Origin: Furcasterigmium furcatum | Lineage: Eukaryota > Ascomycota > Sordariomycetes > Glomerellales > Plectosphaerellaceae | Assembly (NCBI GenBank): GCA_001599815.1 | Contig: BCIA01000005.1 | Coordinates: 3,418,472-3,482,471 of the forward strand | Length of the DNA stretch: 64,000 bases | Direction of reading: 5' to 3' | Part shown: piece after piece, positions 1 through 11,545 of the stretch | Numbering within the stretch: position 1 is the stretch's first letter | Layout of the letters: each line of letters begins with the position of its first letter | The notes under the pieces: generated by a model | Databases searched by the model: none | Seen by the model: the letters and a program-made list of their open reading frames with translations, nothing else | What the model was told of the DNA's origin: nothing | Program-made: the position numbers and the translations under genes

Positions 1-1477
1 CCGAGGAGGTACGGACGGTATCGCCAACACGGCATCCAGACGTACCAATGCGCGTGAGACTGAACGAGCTTAGTGCTGACAGGCCCTGAATCTCCGCGTA
101 CCTAGAAAACGCTCCAGTCGAGCCTCCAACGGCCTGGGCGATCCACAGCCCCCCCGTGGCCTCGGGACGTATGCCTGATGAAGCCAAGCCCGTCCGCGCG
201 GACGGGATGGTAATCGGGTAATCGTGATATGTGATCTCGGCCTAACCCGACCGTCCTGGACGGTGATAGGATTTGATTGGCGCACTGCGCTTACACACAA
301 CTGCCCGGAGAGTTTACTTGTATTAGTTCAACTACTAGCGACTTGACTCTTTCACCTGAAAGGCACCTCTCATCCCTCAGCCACCGGAAGCGTGCTGGTC
401 CGTCGCCTTGCGGCTTGGACGTGCTGAGGTGACAAATAGATGAGCAAGCTCATCGCGGCCCGATTGTAAGAGCCCTACTCACTGAGAGATGGCTGACCAA
501 AAGAGGGAGCCCAATGGCCCAGGTATGGAATAAGTCGTCAACACATCCAGTCGCTGCGCGGGTGCCACTTTCGTCATCCAGGATGGAGGGCCAGCGGCGG
601 GTGGGAGTTCCGTTGCGGGTGGAGCACTACAGGGCTGAAAGATGCCCTGCAACGGCGGGTTTGGGGGCCCATTGCTCATCCCGGTTCAGGGGTCTGGCAG
701 GGCTGTATTATTTGCGTGAACGCTGATTTGCGGCATACACGAACTCCACTGAAGTGGCCCGGGGTGGATGTCGTCTGCCGTCAGCTTGGGACCAGCCTTG
801 GAAGTCTGGATGGTCCCCGCTTGCGCTGGTAAATGTCCAAAATTCGATTGCCTGCTTTTCTATCGTACGTTTCATTGGGTCAAAGCCGAGACCTGTCGGA
901 CGACGCAGGAGGGCACATCTCGAGTAAGAGGGGAAGTAAATGGAGGGTAGGGTAGATGTGCACGACGTCCCATCCGGAGTGAGCGACTCGCCTCTCCCTG
1001 TTCGGCAACGCACTTAGGTATCTGGACAGCCTACTCAGGCTACAGACGCTCGCGCTGACACAAGTTGACAAGGTAGATTTAGAAACACATGTCAGCATTG
1101 GCAAGGATCAACCATCGTCTATCAACCCTGGGACAGCTTTGGCACGTGCCATGGTGGAGAGAGACCATCTTGGCCGAGATCGCGACAAATATATGCTGAA
1201 GAAAGCATCTTGCTGGATTGCCTATCATGCCCTTCGTCCCGCCCTCCATGCCTCGAAGCCCAGTATCGACATGAAAAGAAGACCGACCCGTATAGCAAGA
1301 GGAAATTTCAAACGACGCAGTAACTCCTTCCATCGCCGTACAGTTCAGTGAGGGAGCGCAAGTGACAAAAACCCACGCCATGCACGCCATGCCCATGTTC
1401 CATCCATCCCCCTCTTTCAAGTCGTCATCAGGGCCCGGGGGACGCTCTGGTCCCCGAGCCTCTGTTGTAGATGCCCA
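1..1477. other. Intergenic, no gene supported
   Basis: I see no convincing coding exon, RNA gene or repeat here. Open frames are short, lack domain similarity I recognise and have no coherent splice structure. It contains the region downstream of CDC45 and whatever lies beyond the left window edge. Confidence 0.6.
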
Positions 1478-4179
1478 TTAGCCGACCACAGCTTTCATGC
1501 TGAGGCTCTCCAGAAACCCGCCCAGGTCCTCCTTGCGGACTTCGACCACGCAGTGCTCGAAGCTGTCGATCCTAACCCGCGCGTTCGTCTCTCCCACGAC
1601 CTCCTGGAACGCCGAACCAAATTTGTTCAGTCCATAGCCCCGTTCGCGCTTCTGTTCCTCGTCCTCCTCGTCCTCCGATTCCGAGTCGTCATCAGACGCC
1701 TCAGACTCGGTCTCGAGTTCGTCATTGTCGAAATCGTCCCCATCGACATCCTCGCCGGCCTCGCGACGTGCTTCGAGACGCGCCGCCCGCTTCTGCTCCC
1801 TGAGCATGGCCTTGTTGCGTTGCGACTCCTGCTTCTTGTTGGCCTTTTCCTCCTTGGCCGTCTGGCGTTTCTTCGACGCCTCGCGGTCGAGGAATGCCGT
1901 GTCCGGCCCACCACCACCGCCAGTCCCGACAACGACGTACACGCCGCGCTTCTCGTTCAGGCTCGCCACCACAAGGGGTGTGCCACGCCCGCCGTGCGAC
2001 AGGCGGCCCGTGGCGTCCTTCTCCTGTTCAACGAGCGCCTCGCCCACCCACAGAGAGAGCTTCGTCAGCGCGGCAGGATGCGTGAAGAGAGAAACATCCG
2101 GTCCATCCTTGACGACGCACAGCCGGAACGCGCGAAGGTGCTTGATCTGCTTCTTGTTGATGAGCGAAGTGCCCGTGCGGTAGATGGCGCGGTGCAAGAA
2201 CTGCGCCGTGGGAAGGCCGGCCTTGAGAGCATCGATGCTGTGATCCTTGTCAGTTCTCGGTATTGCAATGCCAGGGTTCTCGGCGACTTACTTCTCCAGC
2301 GCATCGTAGGCTTCCCAAAACCGGGCGACCCATTCCTCACCCTGCGCCGCGGCGTCCTCGTCGTCAGCGTCCGACGTGGCCTCGATGGCTTGCGTGCCGT
2401 CATCACCGGGCTTGCCAACCTCCAGCAAAGCGCCCAGAATGACACCGACGTCTTGCGCGCTCAGGGTTGCTCGCCAACCCCAACTCCTGACAAAACCCCA
2501 GCCATCCTTGGCGCCGGCACGATCCTTTCCATCCGTGTCTATGGATGGAACCATGTCGTCTAGGTTGTAGAGGGAAGCATACTTGAGAAGCTTCTGCCGC
2601 AGCTCGCGCTTGAGCATCATGTCCATGTGCGTGTAGTTCTGTTTGCACTGAACTAGGCTCACACCCATCTTGGCCAGCAATTTGTGCAGACGCTTGAGGC
2701 CCGTCTCGCTCCAGGTCTTGAGCCGCGAGAAGAGATAGGGCGAGTGCAGCATGCTGTCGTAGAGGCTCCAATGCCGGATTAAGAGGAATCTGGGCTCTGG
2801 CGACAGTCGGATGGACGTGTCCTCCGGGCTTCTGGCGGTAGTAGGGATGATGCCTGTGTTCTCGACCGCGTTCCGGGGGTTGCTGACATCGGGCGGGTTG
2901 AGACGTCGGACTTCATCTCGCAGAAGCTGTCGGATTCGTGCGCCACGAACGCCCATCCACCCGGTGCCGTGGCCTCGGTCAGAGCTGCGCACTGGCACCG
3001 CAATGCCGGCAGATGATCGGCCGTATAGCTCCATAGATGTGACGCCGACAATGGTGAGCCACAAGAGATCATTGTCCTCGCGGCCGAGCTCCGAGGCCAG
3101 CGAGTACATCATCGAAGATATGGGTTCTGAGAACGACCCGCCGATTTTGTAGTACTTGCGCAGAACGGTTTCGTTTTCTCTCCTCATCCGCAGGAGTCGG
3201 CGCCGCAGAGTGCCTGCAGAGGGTGCGGGAGGCAGCTGTGCTGCCGATGGTGGTTCTAGAGGATCACTAGAGACCACCATGTCTGCATCCCGCAGAGAGA
3301 GCAGACCGCTTCGCTGAGGCAGCCTTCGCGGCGATGTTGGAAGTGATGTGGACTAATATAGCAAGTCAGTAACTTCTTTGGACTTTGTTCAAGCCAGGGG
3401 AGGTAACCCACGGAATTGCTTCTCCTGCGCTGCGCGGGGCGATCTTCGTCTTCACTGGATTCGTCCTCCTCCCTGTCGGACCAGCTTTTTCTCTTCTGGC
3501 CGGCACGGGCAGACTCCTCGGAGAAGAGGTCTTCCTCATGCTCATCATCGCTTTCGCCAAGTTCCTCGCCATCATCCTCAACGTCAGGCATGTCCAGTAA
3601 CGCCAGATACGCCCTCCCTTCGACATCCAAGTTGTCTTCGATGTCGCCGTCGTCGAACACGATGATGCCACCCTTGCCGGGGGTGTAAGCACGGTCGATG
3701 CGGCCGCCTTTCACGCCAGGCTGGTATCTCATGGACAGGTCTGAAGCATCTTCCGTCTCTGGCTCGGGAGGATACCCGCCAAACACGTTGCCCAAGTTCC
3801 ACGGCCGATGCGCGTCCATGACCCAAACCTCAACACCAGAAAACGATACTTCTCCGTCCTCGGGCTCCAATCCCAGAAGACTACCCAAGTCAACCATGCC
3901 TCCAACACCCAGACACACCACGACGCCGCCACTGCCTCCATTGGACTCCATCATGGGCAGGACCAAGTCCCGGCCGGCGCGTTCGAGGTCGGCATATCCG
4001 GCGATTGGCTGGATCTTATGCGGGATGTAGTCGTGTTTCAGCAGTCGAGTGAGGATGCGACATGCGCAGAGGGAATCGGGTTCGAGCGCGACGAGAATTA
4101 GGACGGGGGGCGATAGAGGGTGACGGGTGCTCTGGAGGTGCAGGTAGAGCTTCGATACGAGCGAACGCGGCAGATACAT
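1478..4179 (-). CDS. CDC45: Cdc45, replication initiation factor (CMG helicase subunit)
   Basis: Three exons: 4179-3412, 3352-2292 and 2237-1478, giving 862 aa. Introns are 59 nt (GTGGGT..TTAG with a CTGAC branch site) and 54 nt (GTAAGT..ACAG). The N-terminus has the conserved Cdc45 start with MYLPRSLV and the DHH-like region containing VALEPDSLCACRILTRLLK. A long acidic, Ser/Arg-rich segment spans roughly residues 190-265. The middle contains the hallmark block with SMMYSLASELGREDNDLLW and the RHWSLYDSMLHSPY motif. The C-terminal third carries a highly charged insertion (Lys-rich, then an acidic Asp/Glu run) before the terminal domain. Cdc45 joins MCM2-7 and GINS to form the replicative helicase in the nucleus. 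Length exceeds yeast (650 aa) because of the low-complexity insertions common in filamentous fungi. Confidence 0.93.
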
Positions 4180-6091
4180 CGCTAGGATCCGGACGCGTGT
4201 CGGTTAAAGCTGGAAGAATGCATGGGTTGTGTTGAAGTCTGTTCAAGCAATCGCATTCACGAGGGAGGAGGGATTCGAAGACCGTGGTGTACTTCCAGGA
4301 GCACAGATCTCTATGGCGATGATCTGGAGGCGGTGGTGGGATGTCGCGACTTTAATGGGCGCGATGCATTGGAGACGCGTGCTGTGGTGGGCGTAAATCT
4401 GCTAAATGCGATGTTGGAGTGCAGAGGAGGAGCGTAGGCGATGTTTACTGCACAGAGGGGAGTGTGCCGTTGAAGAACACAGCAGCGTGTAGTAACGGGG
4501 GAATGGGAGGTACAAGAGTTGGTGGTGGTGTTGTTGGCGGAGGAGATGTCTTGGTGACCCGCGCTTTCTCGACGCGGTCGTGCATAGAGCTTGACGCGAC
4601 TCCATTTTCCTACGCCACTTAAAAAAAAGACAGTGGCGGCGCGGAACGCTCCTTGGCTCCTTCCACGCTATGGTGACAGCCACACAGTGCTCCCGGGTCA
4701 AGTCCAGAGCATCGCTGCACTGTCAAGTTTCATCCGGCGGGAAAGCACCACCGACTGACGTTGGCTGCCCTGATTTTAGAAGCATCAGCCGTTGTCGCGG
4801 GCGCTCTTGGCCACTGCGGAATGCTCTCTTGTGACATCCATCCATCCAACACGGCTCGCACGCTGACAACGCCTCGTCCCTCGACTCTCTCAGATATTCA
4901 CGACTTTACGTTGTCCAGACTAATGCAAACCCCAGCGTATCTCCCTTGCTCCCCCTGGCAGAACAAATGCCACTTGTTTTTCATTCCCGAGTCATCGTAC
5001 CGATTCACAACCAACGGAGCATGGCCACCAACCGTCCTCGATGCACCTCCATGGAGTCCACCTCTCTCACCCTGATGGCTGCTCCCCGGTTCCTCGACTC
5101 CGACGACATGCATCACCATGAGAGTCCATGTCATGTTAATTTGACGGCTGCTTCCATCCCTTTCGTACTATAAGGTACTTCTAGCCTAGCACTCGGACCC
5201 TGTCTTTCCCTCAAGCCTCAAATGCAGTCACTGCTCGAAGGGGCAAAGCGCATGTCAACCAAGCATGCTCGCCGGACATCAGATCCATGGTCTCGCCCTC
5301 TCTCTCTCGCTTCCTAAGCCAGTGCTGTAAATAGGAGCGGAGCATCATTGCCAACACATCACTACGTGTGTGGCTACACTACTCACACATATCTGAATGG
5401 CGTCGGACATGCTGTGCCTGTGCCTCGGGCCAAGAACCAACACCTCAATGGGGCACATTCGGAACTCGGACTTGAGGACGGGCCCCACGACCCTGACCAG
5501 TCCTCAATTTCTCGATTGCCTCGATTGTCTCTCATCACCTACTCCTCCATGTCGTCACGGAACATGCACTTGATGAGCGGTATTGTCGGTACACCACAGC
5601 CTGTCAGCCGACCTGCCGTCTCAATAGGTCCAACGGTTCCCGGCCTATTACCATACGGAACAGCCCACCACCCTGGAGCAACACGCGAATCGGCCGGCAG
5701 CTCTCGAGAACGGTAGAGGTGATCGTCCGGTGGTGGTATCAGCCCAGCAATTCGGGTCGTCGCCTGCCTGCATAGCAGATGCAATAGCCCCAGACGCCAC
5801 CACCACCACCCAACCACCCAACCACCCTGAATTGTCCCGACACTCTGGTTCAACGATGGCCCGCCGTTCTTGACTTGAACTCCAGCAACCCCTACCGAAT
5901 TGCGCTTACCACACTTCAGGTCTCACTTATACTCCTAACGTATTTGTTCTCTCGAGGGCTGGGCAGACGGAGAATCGAATATTTGGTGTTCCCCAAGACT
6001 GGTTGCGGCTGCAAAGGAGAGATCCCCCCCGCCGTCGTGTGCCACAACAGCAGGAACTGCAACAGGAGGCCTGCATTACTGTTCCGCAGCT
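4180..6091. other. Intergenic, divergent promoter region
   Basis: It separates divergently transcribed CDC45 and the first LaeA-like gene. No coding exon is supported. It holds a CCA/CCCA-rich simple-sequence patch near 5796-5827 and otherwise mixed-composition non-coding DNA. Confidence 0.55.
5796..5827. repeat. CCA/CCCAA simple repeat
   Basis: A short run of CCA triplets followed by CCAAC units on the plus strand, upstream of the first methyltransferase. No function is implied. Confidence 0.6.
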
Positions 6092-7298
6092 ATGGACTCG
6101 GATGTCTTGTTGTATGACAATGAACCCGGCCAACCGGACTCGCATGCAGCACACAATGCTCAGCAGGATGGTCCGGAGGGCGTACTCGGATTCTCGGACT
6201 ATGACAGCTCGCTGGCATCATCTGGTTTCACCTCTCTTGCGTCCTATGTTCTCCGTCACTCCCATGAGGACGGCCGGTATGAATATTATGCCTGCCATAG
6301 TGAGGAACTCCAACGCTGACAACAGCTTGTCAGTCGATACCAATCCTTCAGGCGGGGCAGCTACCCGCTTCCCAATGACAATATTGAGCAAGAACGTGAA
6401 GAGATGAAGCACATGATGGTCAAGCGACTTCTTGACGGCCAGGACTTCTGCTCCCCCATAAGCAATAACCCGCAGAAAATTATCGACATTGGCACCGGAG
6501 TCGGCCTGTGGGCCATCGATGGTACGTAGAACCCCCCGTATCCCTCGGTTACACTGGCCTGACCGATGAGGTTGTCAGTCGCCGACAAGTTTCCCAGCGC
6601 TCAGGTCGTCGGTGTCGACATGAGTCCCATTCAAAGCTCCATTGTACCACATAATGTCGTGTGGAGAATAGACGATATACAGAATACGGAGTGGTCTCCG
6701 CCGTACTCGGATGTCGATTTCATCCACATGAGATCTGTTATTGGAACGCTGTCACAGCCTGTCCGGGTCATTGAGTCTGCTTACCGGTAATGTGTTGCCG
6801 CGTGTTACCTATGAAACCTATAGAACGGTGCTGACACTTTGTAACAGGAATCTCAAGCCGGGTGGCTGGATAGAATTCCAGGACGCAATGTCAGCCATCG
6901 GGTGTGACGACGGTTCCATAGCGAGTGACCATCCCATGCTCAGGTTCACCGACCTCCTCCACGCACACTTCGCCCCAGCTCACCATTGGGACCCCGAACT
7001 GACCCAGCGTCTTCCTCCAATTCTTCAACAAATTGGTTTCTCGAAGATTCAAGTGCAGCGACATAAGATACCGATAGGGCCCTGGGCCAGAGAAAGAAAC
7101 GCACGCGAGCTGGGACTTTTCCTGAGCCAGCATGTCCTGTGGCAATTCATCAAAGCAGTCCTGGTCAAATGGCCCGACATGGGTTTGGCCTCAAAACAAG
7201 ATGCTGATGTTCTGGAGAGCGAGATCAGAAAGGCCTTTGATGATCCAACCATCCATGCCTATCTTCCCTGGATATCTGTCTGGGCTCAGAAGCCATAA
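6092..7298 (+). CDS. LaeA-like SAM-dependent methyltransferase (TAM/UMTA type), copy 1
   Basis: Four exons: 6092-6278, 6336-6521, 6579-6786 and 6848-7298, giving 343 aa. The acidic N-terminus ends in a DS-rich stretch, then a DGRRYQSF..YPLPND block typical of LaeA-like proteins. SAM-binding motif I is IIDIGTGVGLWAID, followed by VVGVDMSPIQ (acidic residue binding the ribose) and NLKPGGWIEFQD. The C-terminal half has the usual WPDMGLASKQDADVL-like helix region. Family members include LaeA, a nuclear regulator of secondary metabolism, and many paralogues of unknown substrate. This copy is not the LaeA orthologue as far as I can judge; it is a paralogue. Its neighbour 7761-9312 is a second family member in opposite orientation. 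The first intron choice restores the conserved RRY motif; reading through it would disrupt that motif. Confidence 0.9.
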
Positions 7299-7760
7299 CC
7301 TGACCTACGGCAAACAGGAGCAACCAGAGTCTCCATCCCGGCGAAGTACTTCGCCTTCCAGCATCAACATGTACACAGTCTTAGCTCGCCGCCATGTCAG
7401 AAGTACGGGGATGAAGCAGCACATCGTCCAGTCATGCAACTTTCCCTCGCCATTTCTGACTGGCCCACGACATGCGCCGCCGGGGTAGTGGTACACGACT
7501 GCGAGCAGAACATACTGGTCTCCCAACCGAGGGCGCTGCGCTCATCACACGTCACCTCGCACGAAGTGGGCGGCGTCGGCACCGTCCGGTTCAACCTGCT
7601 TGATTGTGGGATTCCCTGGGTTCTCTGGATTTCGCGCAGCGATGTCCCTCGTTCGACTCCAACCAGCTGCTTGCGAACCACACCGGCACTGGGACAGACT
7701 TGGATGCACGATTCCGGACTTTATCAACTCTCAATCCATTGAGGATCAGACATGGCGCTG
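7299..7760. other. Tail-to-tail spacer between LaeA-like genes
   Basis: These 462 bases separate the stop codons of the convergent methyltransferase genes and presumably hold both 3' UTRs. I see no coding exon. Confidence 0.6.
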
Positions 7761-9312
7761 TCAAACCTTTCTACCATACGTAACATACACGTCGAAATAG
7801 CCATGGTGCCTGACTTCCCGCCAGTCAACAATGACCTGTGTGATGAAATCCCAGACTTGCGATTTCGTCCATCCAAGAAATCGTGTGAACATGGCGAGCG
7901 TTATGGACTCGAGACCATTGACGAAGTTCGCCTCAGTCCACTCCCCGATTTCCTTGTGCCTCGCATCTCGCGGCCACTGGTTGATGGGCCATTTATAGGG
8001 GATGCGAACGATGTCAACAAATCCAGCTTCCTGCATCAGCTCTGCGGCTCGCCCGCACGTATCCAGCAGGAAGCCAGACTGCGACGCCGCCTGCATCATG
8101 TAATTATTCCACTTGGCAAGATCCGAGTTTGGATCAATGCTGCCGTCGTCGCACTTCATGGGGAAATTGATGTCTTGCATCTCAAGCCACCCCCCTGGAT
8201 TCAGGTTCCTGCAATGTCAGCCGAGAAGCCGCGGAGTGACATGGAGACGACAACTCACTCAAAGGCCTGACGATAAAAGTTTGGCCAGTCACGGAAAGCC
8301 CCGGTCATCATCATGCTGTGGATGTAGTCGAATTGTCGGGAAAAGCTCCACTCCTCTTCCAGGTCGTCAATCTCATAGTGGACGTTGGGAGGTGTACTGC
8401 GCCGGTCAGCATCAGGTTTGGGTGCCTACGGCACGAGGTCTCGACATACTAGCCAGGCTGGACAGGGGATAGATCAACTCCTATCACTTCGGACTCGGGA
8501 TGGTCCTCTCCTACAAGGTGTCAATGGAAGCTCTGTGCGGTTGAGTGCCGTGGACATACCGAAATCCATGGTCCATATCCCTGCGACTCACTTAGCCGGC
8601 GCCTTCAAGGTTTCTTGGGGGGGATCCGGATGCCTACCGAGGCCGCAACCCACATCAAGTACTCGATGTGGATGGTCAAGCGGTGCGAAGGCGAGGCGAT
8701 TCTCGAAAGTCAGTTGACACAGCTGATACTGGAATGCTGCCCGACATTGTCAGACCCACGGCATCAACCACCCTTGAGCACGACTGAGCCTAATTACCTT
8801 GACGGTCGAGTTCCTCCTAGACGCCACGATGTTGAGTCTCCACACGCATCTGAGCTGCCAAGGCGGGAATGGGCACGCCACATACCTGATCTGTCGGCAA
8901 GACATACTTGCCATCCTTGTAGCCGTGATAGATTCGGCCGTTCTCCTCACGCGCTCGGACGACACTGGATCTCAACGAGGCGGTTGACGATGGCCAAGTG
9001 TCTGACTGAATTACATATCAGCGTGGATCCCTTCGCAGTGGACACACGGCCTGGCCGGCCTGTTTGCCTACGTCTCCGAGGGCCGAGTCGATGTCGCTAT
9101 TGTCGAGGATGCTATTAACATCATTTCCGTCAATACTCTAGCCTCAACATCAGCCTCTTGAACAGAAAGGGGTGAGCTAACTGAAACATGGCTTGATGAT
9201 ATCCCACCTCGTCGGGCTCCATGTTGAGGTATTCGGCGTCAGCTCCAGGGGGTGGGAGGACTGCCACCCCTTGCATCTCGGCATCGGGCAGGGTCTCGTC
9301 CCATTCCATCAT
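7761..9312 (-). CDS. LaeA-like SAM-dependent methyltransferase, copy 2 (nine exons)
   Basis: Exons 9312-9208, 9137-9072, 9005-8886, 8816-8798, 8736-8638, 8580-8560, 8510-8450, 8396-8259 and 8208-7761 join in frame to 358 aa. Two are micro-exons of 19 and 21 nt. The conceptual product has the family order: acidic N-terminus with NSDIDSALGD, STASL segment, EENGRIYHGYKDGKYVLPTD, FENRLAFAPL, motif I VLDVGCGLGIWTMDFG, VIGVDLSPVQPGYTPPN, YEIDDLEEEW, NLNPGGWLEMQD. Every junction has GT..AG and restores a conserved family motif, which is strong evidence that the gene is intact rather than decayed. The least certain part is the start: Met at 9312 or the internal Met at 9222 would both keep the frame. 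The intron before NLNPGGW is at the same position and phase as in copy 1. Substrate unknown. Confidence 0.82.
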
Positions 9313-11545
9313 GAGCTTCTCACCAGCCTGCAGGGCGATGGCTGCGGCAAGGTGACGACTGATCCTCCTTGCGATTGCATCCGGATGGATCTGCTGGGGA
9401 AAAGCGGAAACGAAGCGCGCCGCCTGAGAGAGAGCGCAACGACAGGCGTACGATGCAGGGCAAGCAAACTCGACAAATCAGGACAGCGAGATGGAGCGAG
9501 CCGGGGACGGGCCAGGTATTTGACTGCCTCAATCCAGTTCACAACCCCGGTGCTCCCATCCTCTGTGCGATCCAATAAGTCATGGTCGCCTTGCTCTGCG
9601 CCATTCAGCACACGGATCGGCTGTTGTGCCATCTTCGTGGACGGTGCTCGCAAGCGGCCAGGGGGGGGTGTCGAGCGAGACAAAGGACCTACTCAAAAGG
9701 CGTGGATGCACAAGACAAGCCTGGCTTGAGCGTGTAACTCGACCTCCAGCAATGACAGAGCCGGACTCGCCGCACCGGACAGGTGTTCGCCCTCGGAGGA
9801 ACAGATGATCCAAACGGAGGGCAGATTCAGAGATTCCCCCTTCGATGTCGACCGGGCTAGCTGCCCGACTGCAGGTAGCCATGACTTTGGGCTTCACTCG
9901 ACGCCATCGGACCTGTCAAGCATGTGGAAAGGAACGCCCGACCTCCCTCGGGGCCTTCGGGTGCTTGACGTTTGGCGCCCTCTTGTCACCTCATGCAGGC
10001 TCCCTGCTGCCACTCCCGACACATTATCGCCACAGGCGTGTGTTTTGGGAACCGAACTACGCAGGGAAAAGTTTGTCCTGTGTTGGCGAACATGATCCTC
10101 ACGGGTAGTTGCATGGCGGCAAGGGAAAAGGCCCGTATCTCGGAGGTGGCAGTCAATCAAACGGGGCCGCAAGACACCGTTGCTTGTTGTCCTGGTGCTC
10201 CCCTGTCCGAGGAGGACCACTTCATGGGAGGGAGAGGGTAGGATAGGAGGGCTTCCCATCGACCCCGGATCTCACACCCGAGAGGCGCAGCAGTCCAGTA
10301 CCGGCGCGCCGGAACCAGAGCACCAACTGCAGAAGCAGTTGTGTGCCAAGAGAGCCAACCGCGATCATCAATCAAACAGGGACGGGAGCAAGCTGAGGTC
10401 GGAGGTTTGTGGAAGAAGTACCATGAGCAGCCGCGCGACGCGATAGAGTGACCTGAGCTCGCCAGGCCATTTGTTGGCTTTACCGAAAGATGCGGGTTGG
10501 CAGGCAAACAAGGCAACCTGCAGCTACTAACGAGGGGGAGGGCTTGACATGCACTCATCCCGCCAGCCTCACCGCACCCCCCTGGCCGCCCTTCTCATGC
10601 CCAGAGGCACGGTACAGCAGTGCCTAGCAAACCATTGGCTCTGGGGACGCATGGCTTCCCGTCCAAGCTGTCTCTTCCGCATCATGACCGGGGCATGCTG
10701 CGGAAAAGGGGCTGGCCTCAGAGGAAACCTGCCAGCAGAGAGGCTCAAGAGGGCAGTTGAAGAATCCCGAGCCATGCGCGTCAACAGTTTCGACATGCAC
10801 GTCGTCCAGCACATGCTTGGCATCTTGTTGACCCCTTCTCCGGAAATGGGAAAGGAGAGGGAAAGGGAAAAGGGGGGAAGGGATCTGACAGCAACTTCCG
10901 CTATCCGACATCCGATATCAGGGACCGTGGAGCCACCGGAAGAGAGGAGAGCAGGCATCATCCGCGGCATTCAAGGCCTCTCCTTCCCTTTTCTGAAGAA
11001 AGTGGCTGAACGTCAGAAGTGAATTTGGCCTGACGGCAACCCGAGGCAAGCCTGCGGCCGCAACGGCGACGACGACAAGGTGAGCCGGGCCTCGACGTGC
11101 CGCATTCAGTCACTCGCTCACTCGCTCCATCGGGACCGCGCCGACGCCTTCAGGCATTATTCACCTCGCTCACCCCACCCACTCACTCTCGGAGCCAGGG
11201 CAGGCACGCGGTTACGCCTCAGGTAATATTCACCAGGTACATACATGCCTACTGGAGGGCCCCTCGCCGCCCCCGTGCCCGTATCAGCAAAGTGAGTGGC
11301 AGCATGCCTTGGCCCGTTCAAAAGCTTCTACTTCTAGTATTCTTGTACTCCTTCCCAGATCTCTAGCCCTCCCGGAACTCTCCCTCTTCCTCGAGAAAAC
11401 AACACCCCGAACGGATCTGCCACGAAAACACCGACGTCCTTCCCTTCCAGGTTGACACAAAATCTGGGAGAGAGAGCACCCATCGAATGGTTCATCCTTC
11501 AAAATCGAACACCACCTATTACCTCCCTGCAGAGAACCCGACACT
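9313..11545. other. Intergenic, no gene supported
   Basis: No full gene is visible. A 26-codon stretch at 9390-9313 (minus) is open and in frame with the methyltransferase start and is preceded by a pyrimidine-rich CAG, so an extra upstream exon cannot be excluded. Nearer the P450 the sequence becomes CT-rich, as expected for a fungal promoter and leader. Confidence 0.5.

Noticed and set aside
9313..9632. Possible extra upstream exons of the second LaeA-like gene (9390-9313 and a frame from ATG 9632)
   Set aside because: The 26 codons are open and in frame, but the donor that would be needed upstream is non-canonical, and family proteins do not need the extra N-terminus. Left out of the gene model.
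10549..11022. 157-codon plus-strand open frame before the P450
   Set aside because: No domain, charged low-complexity tail, lies in the promoter-side region; no splice partners.
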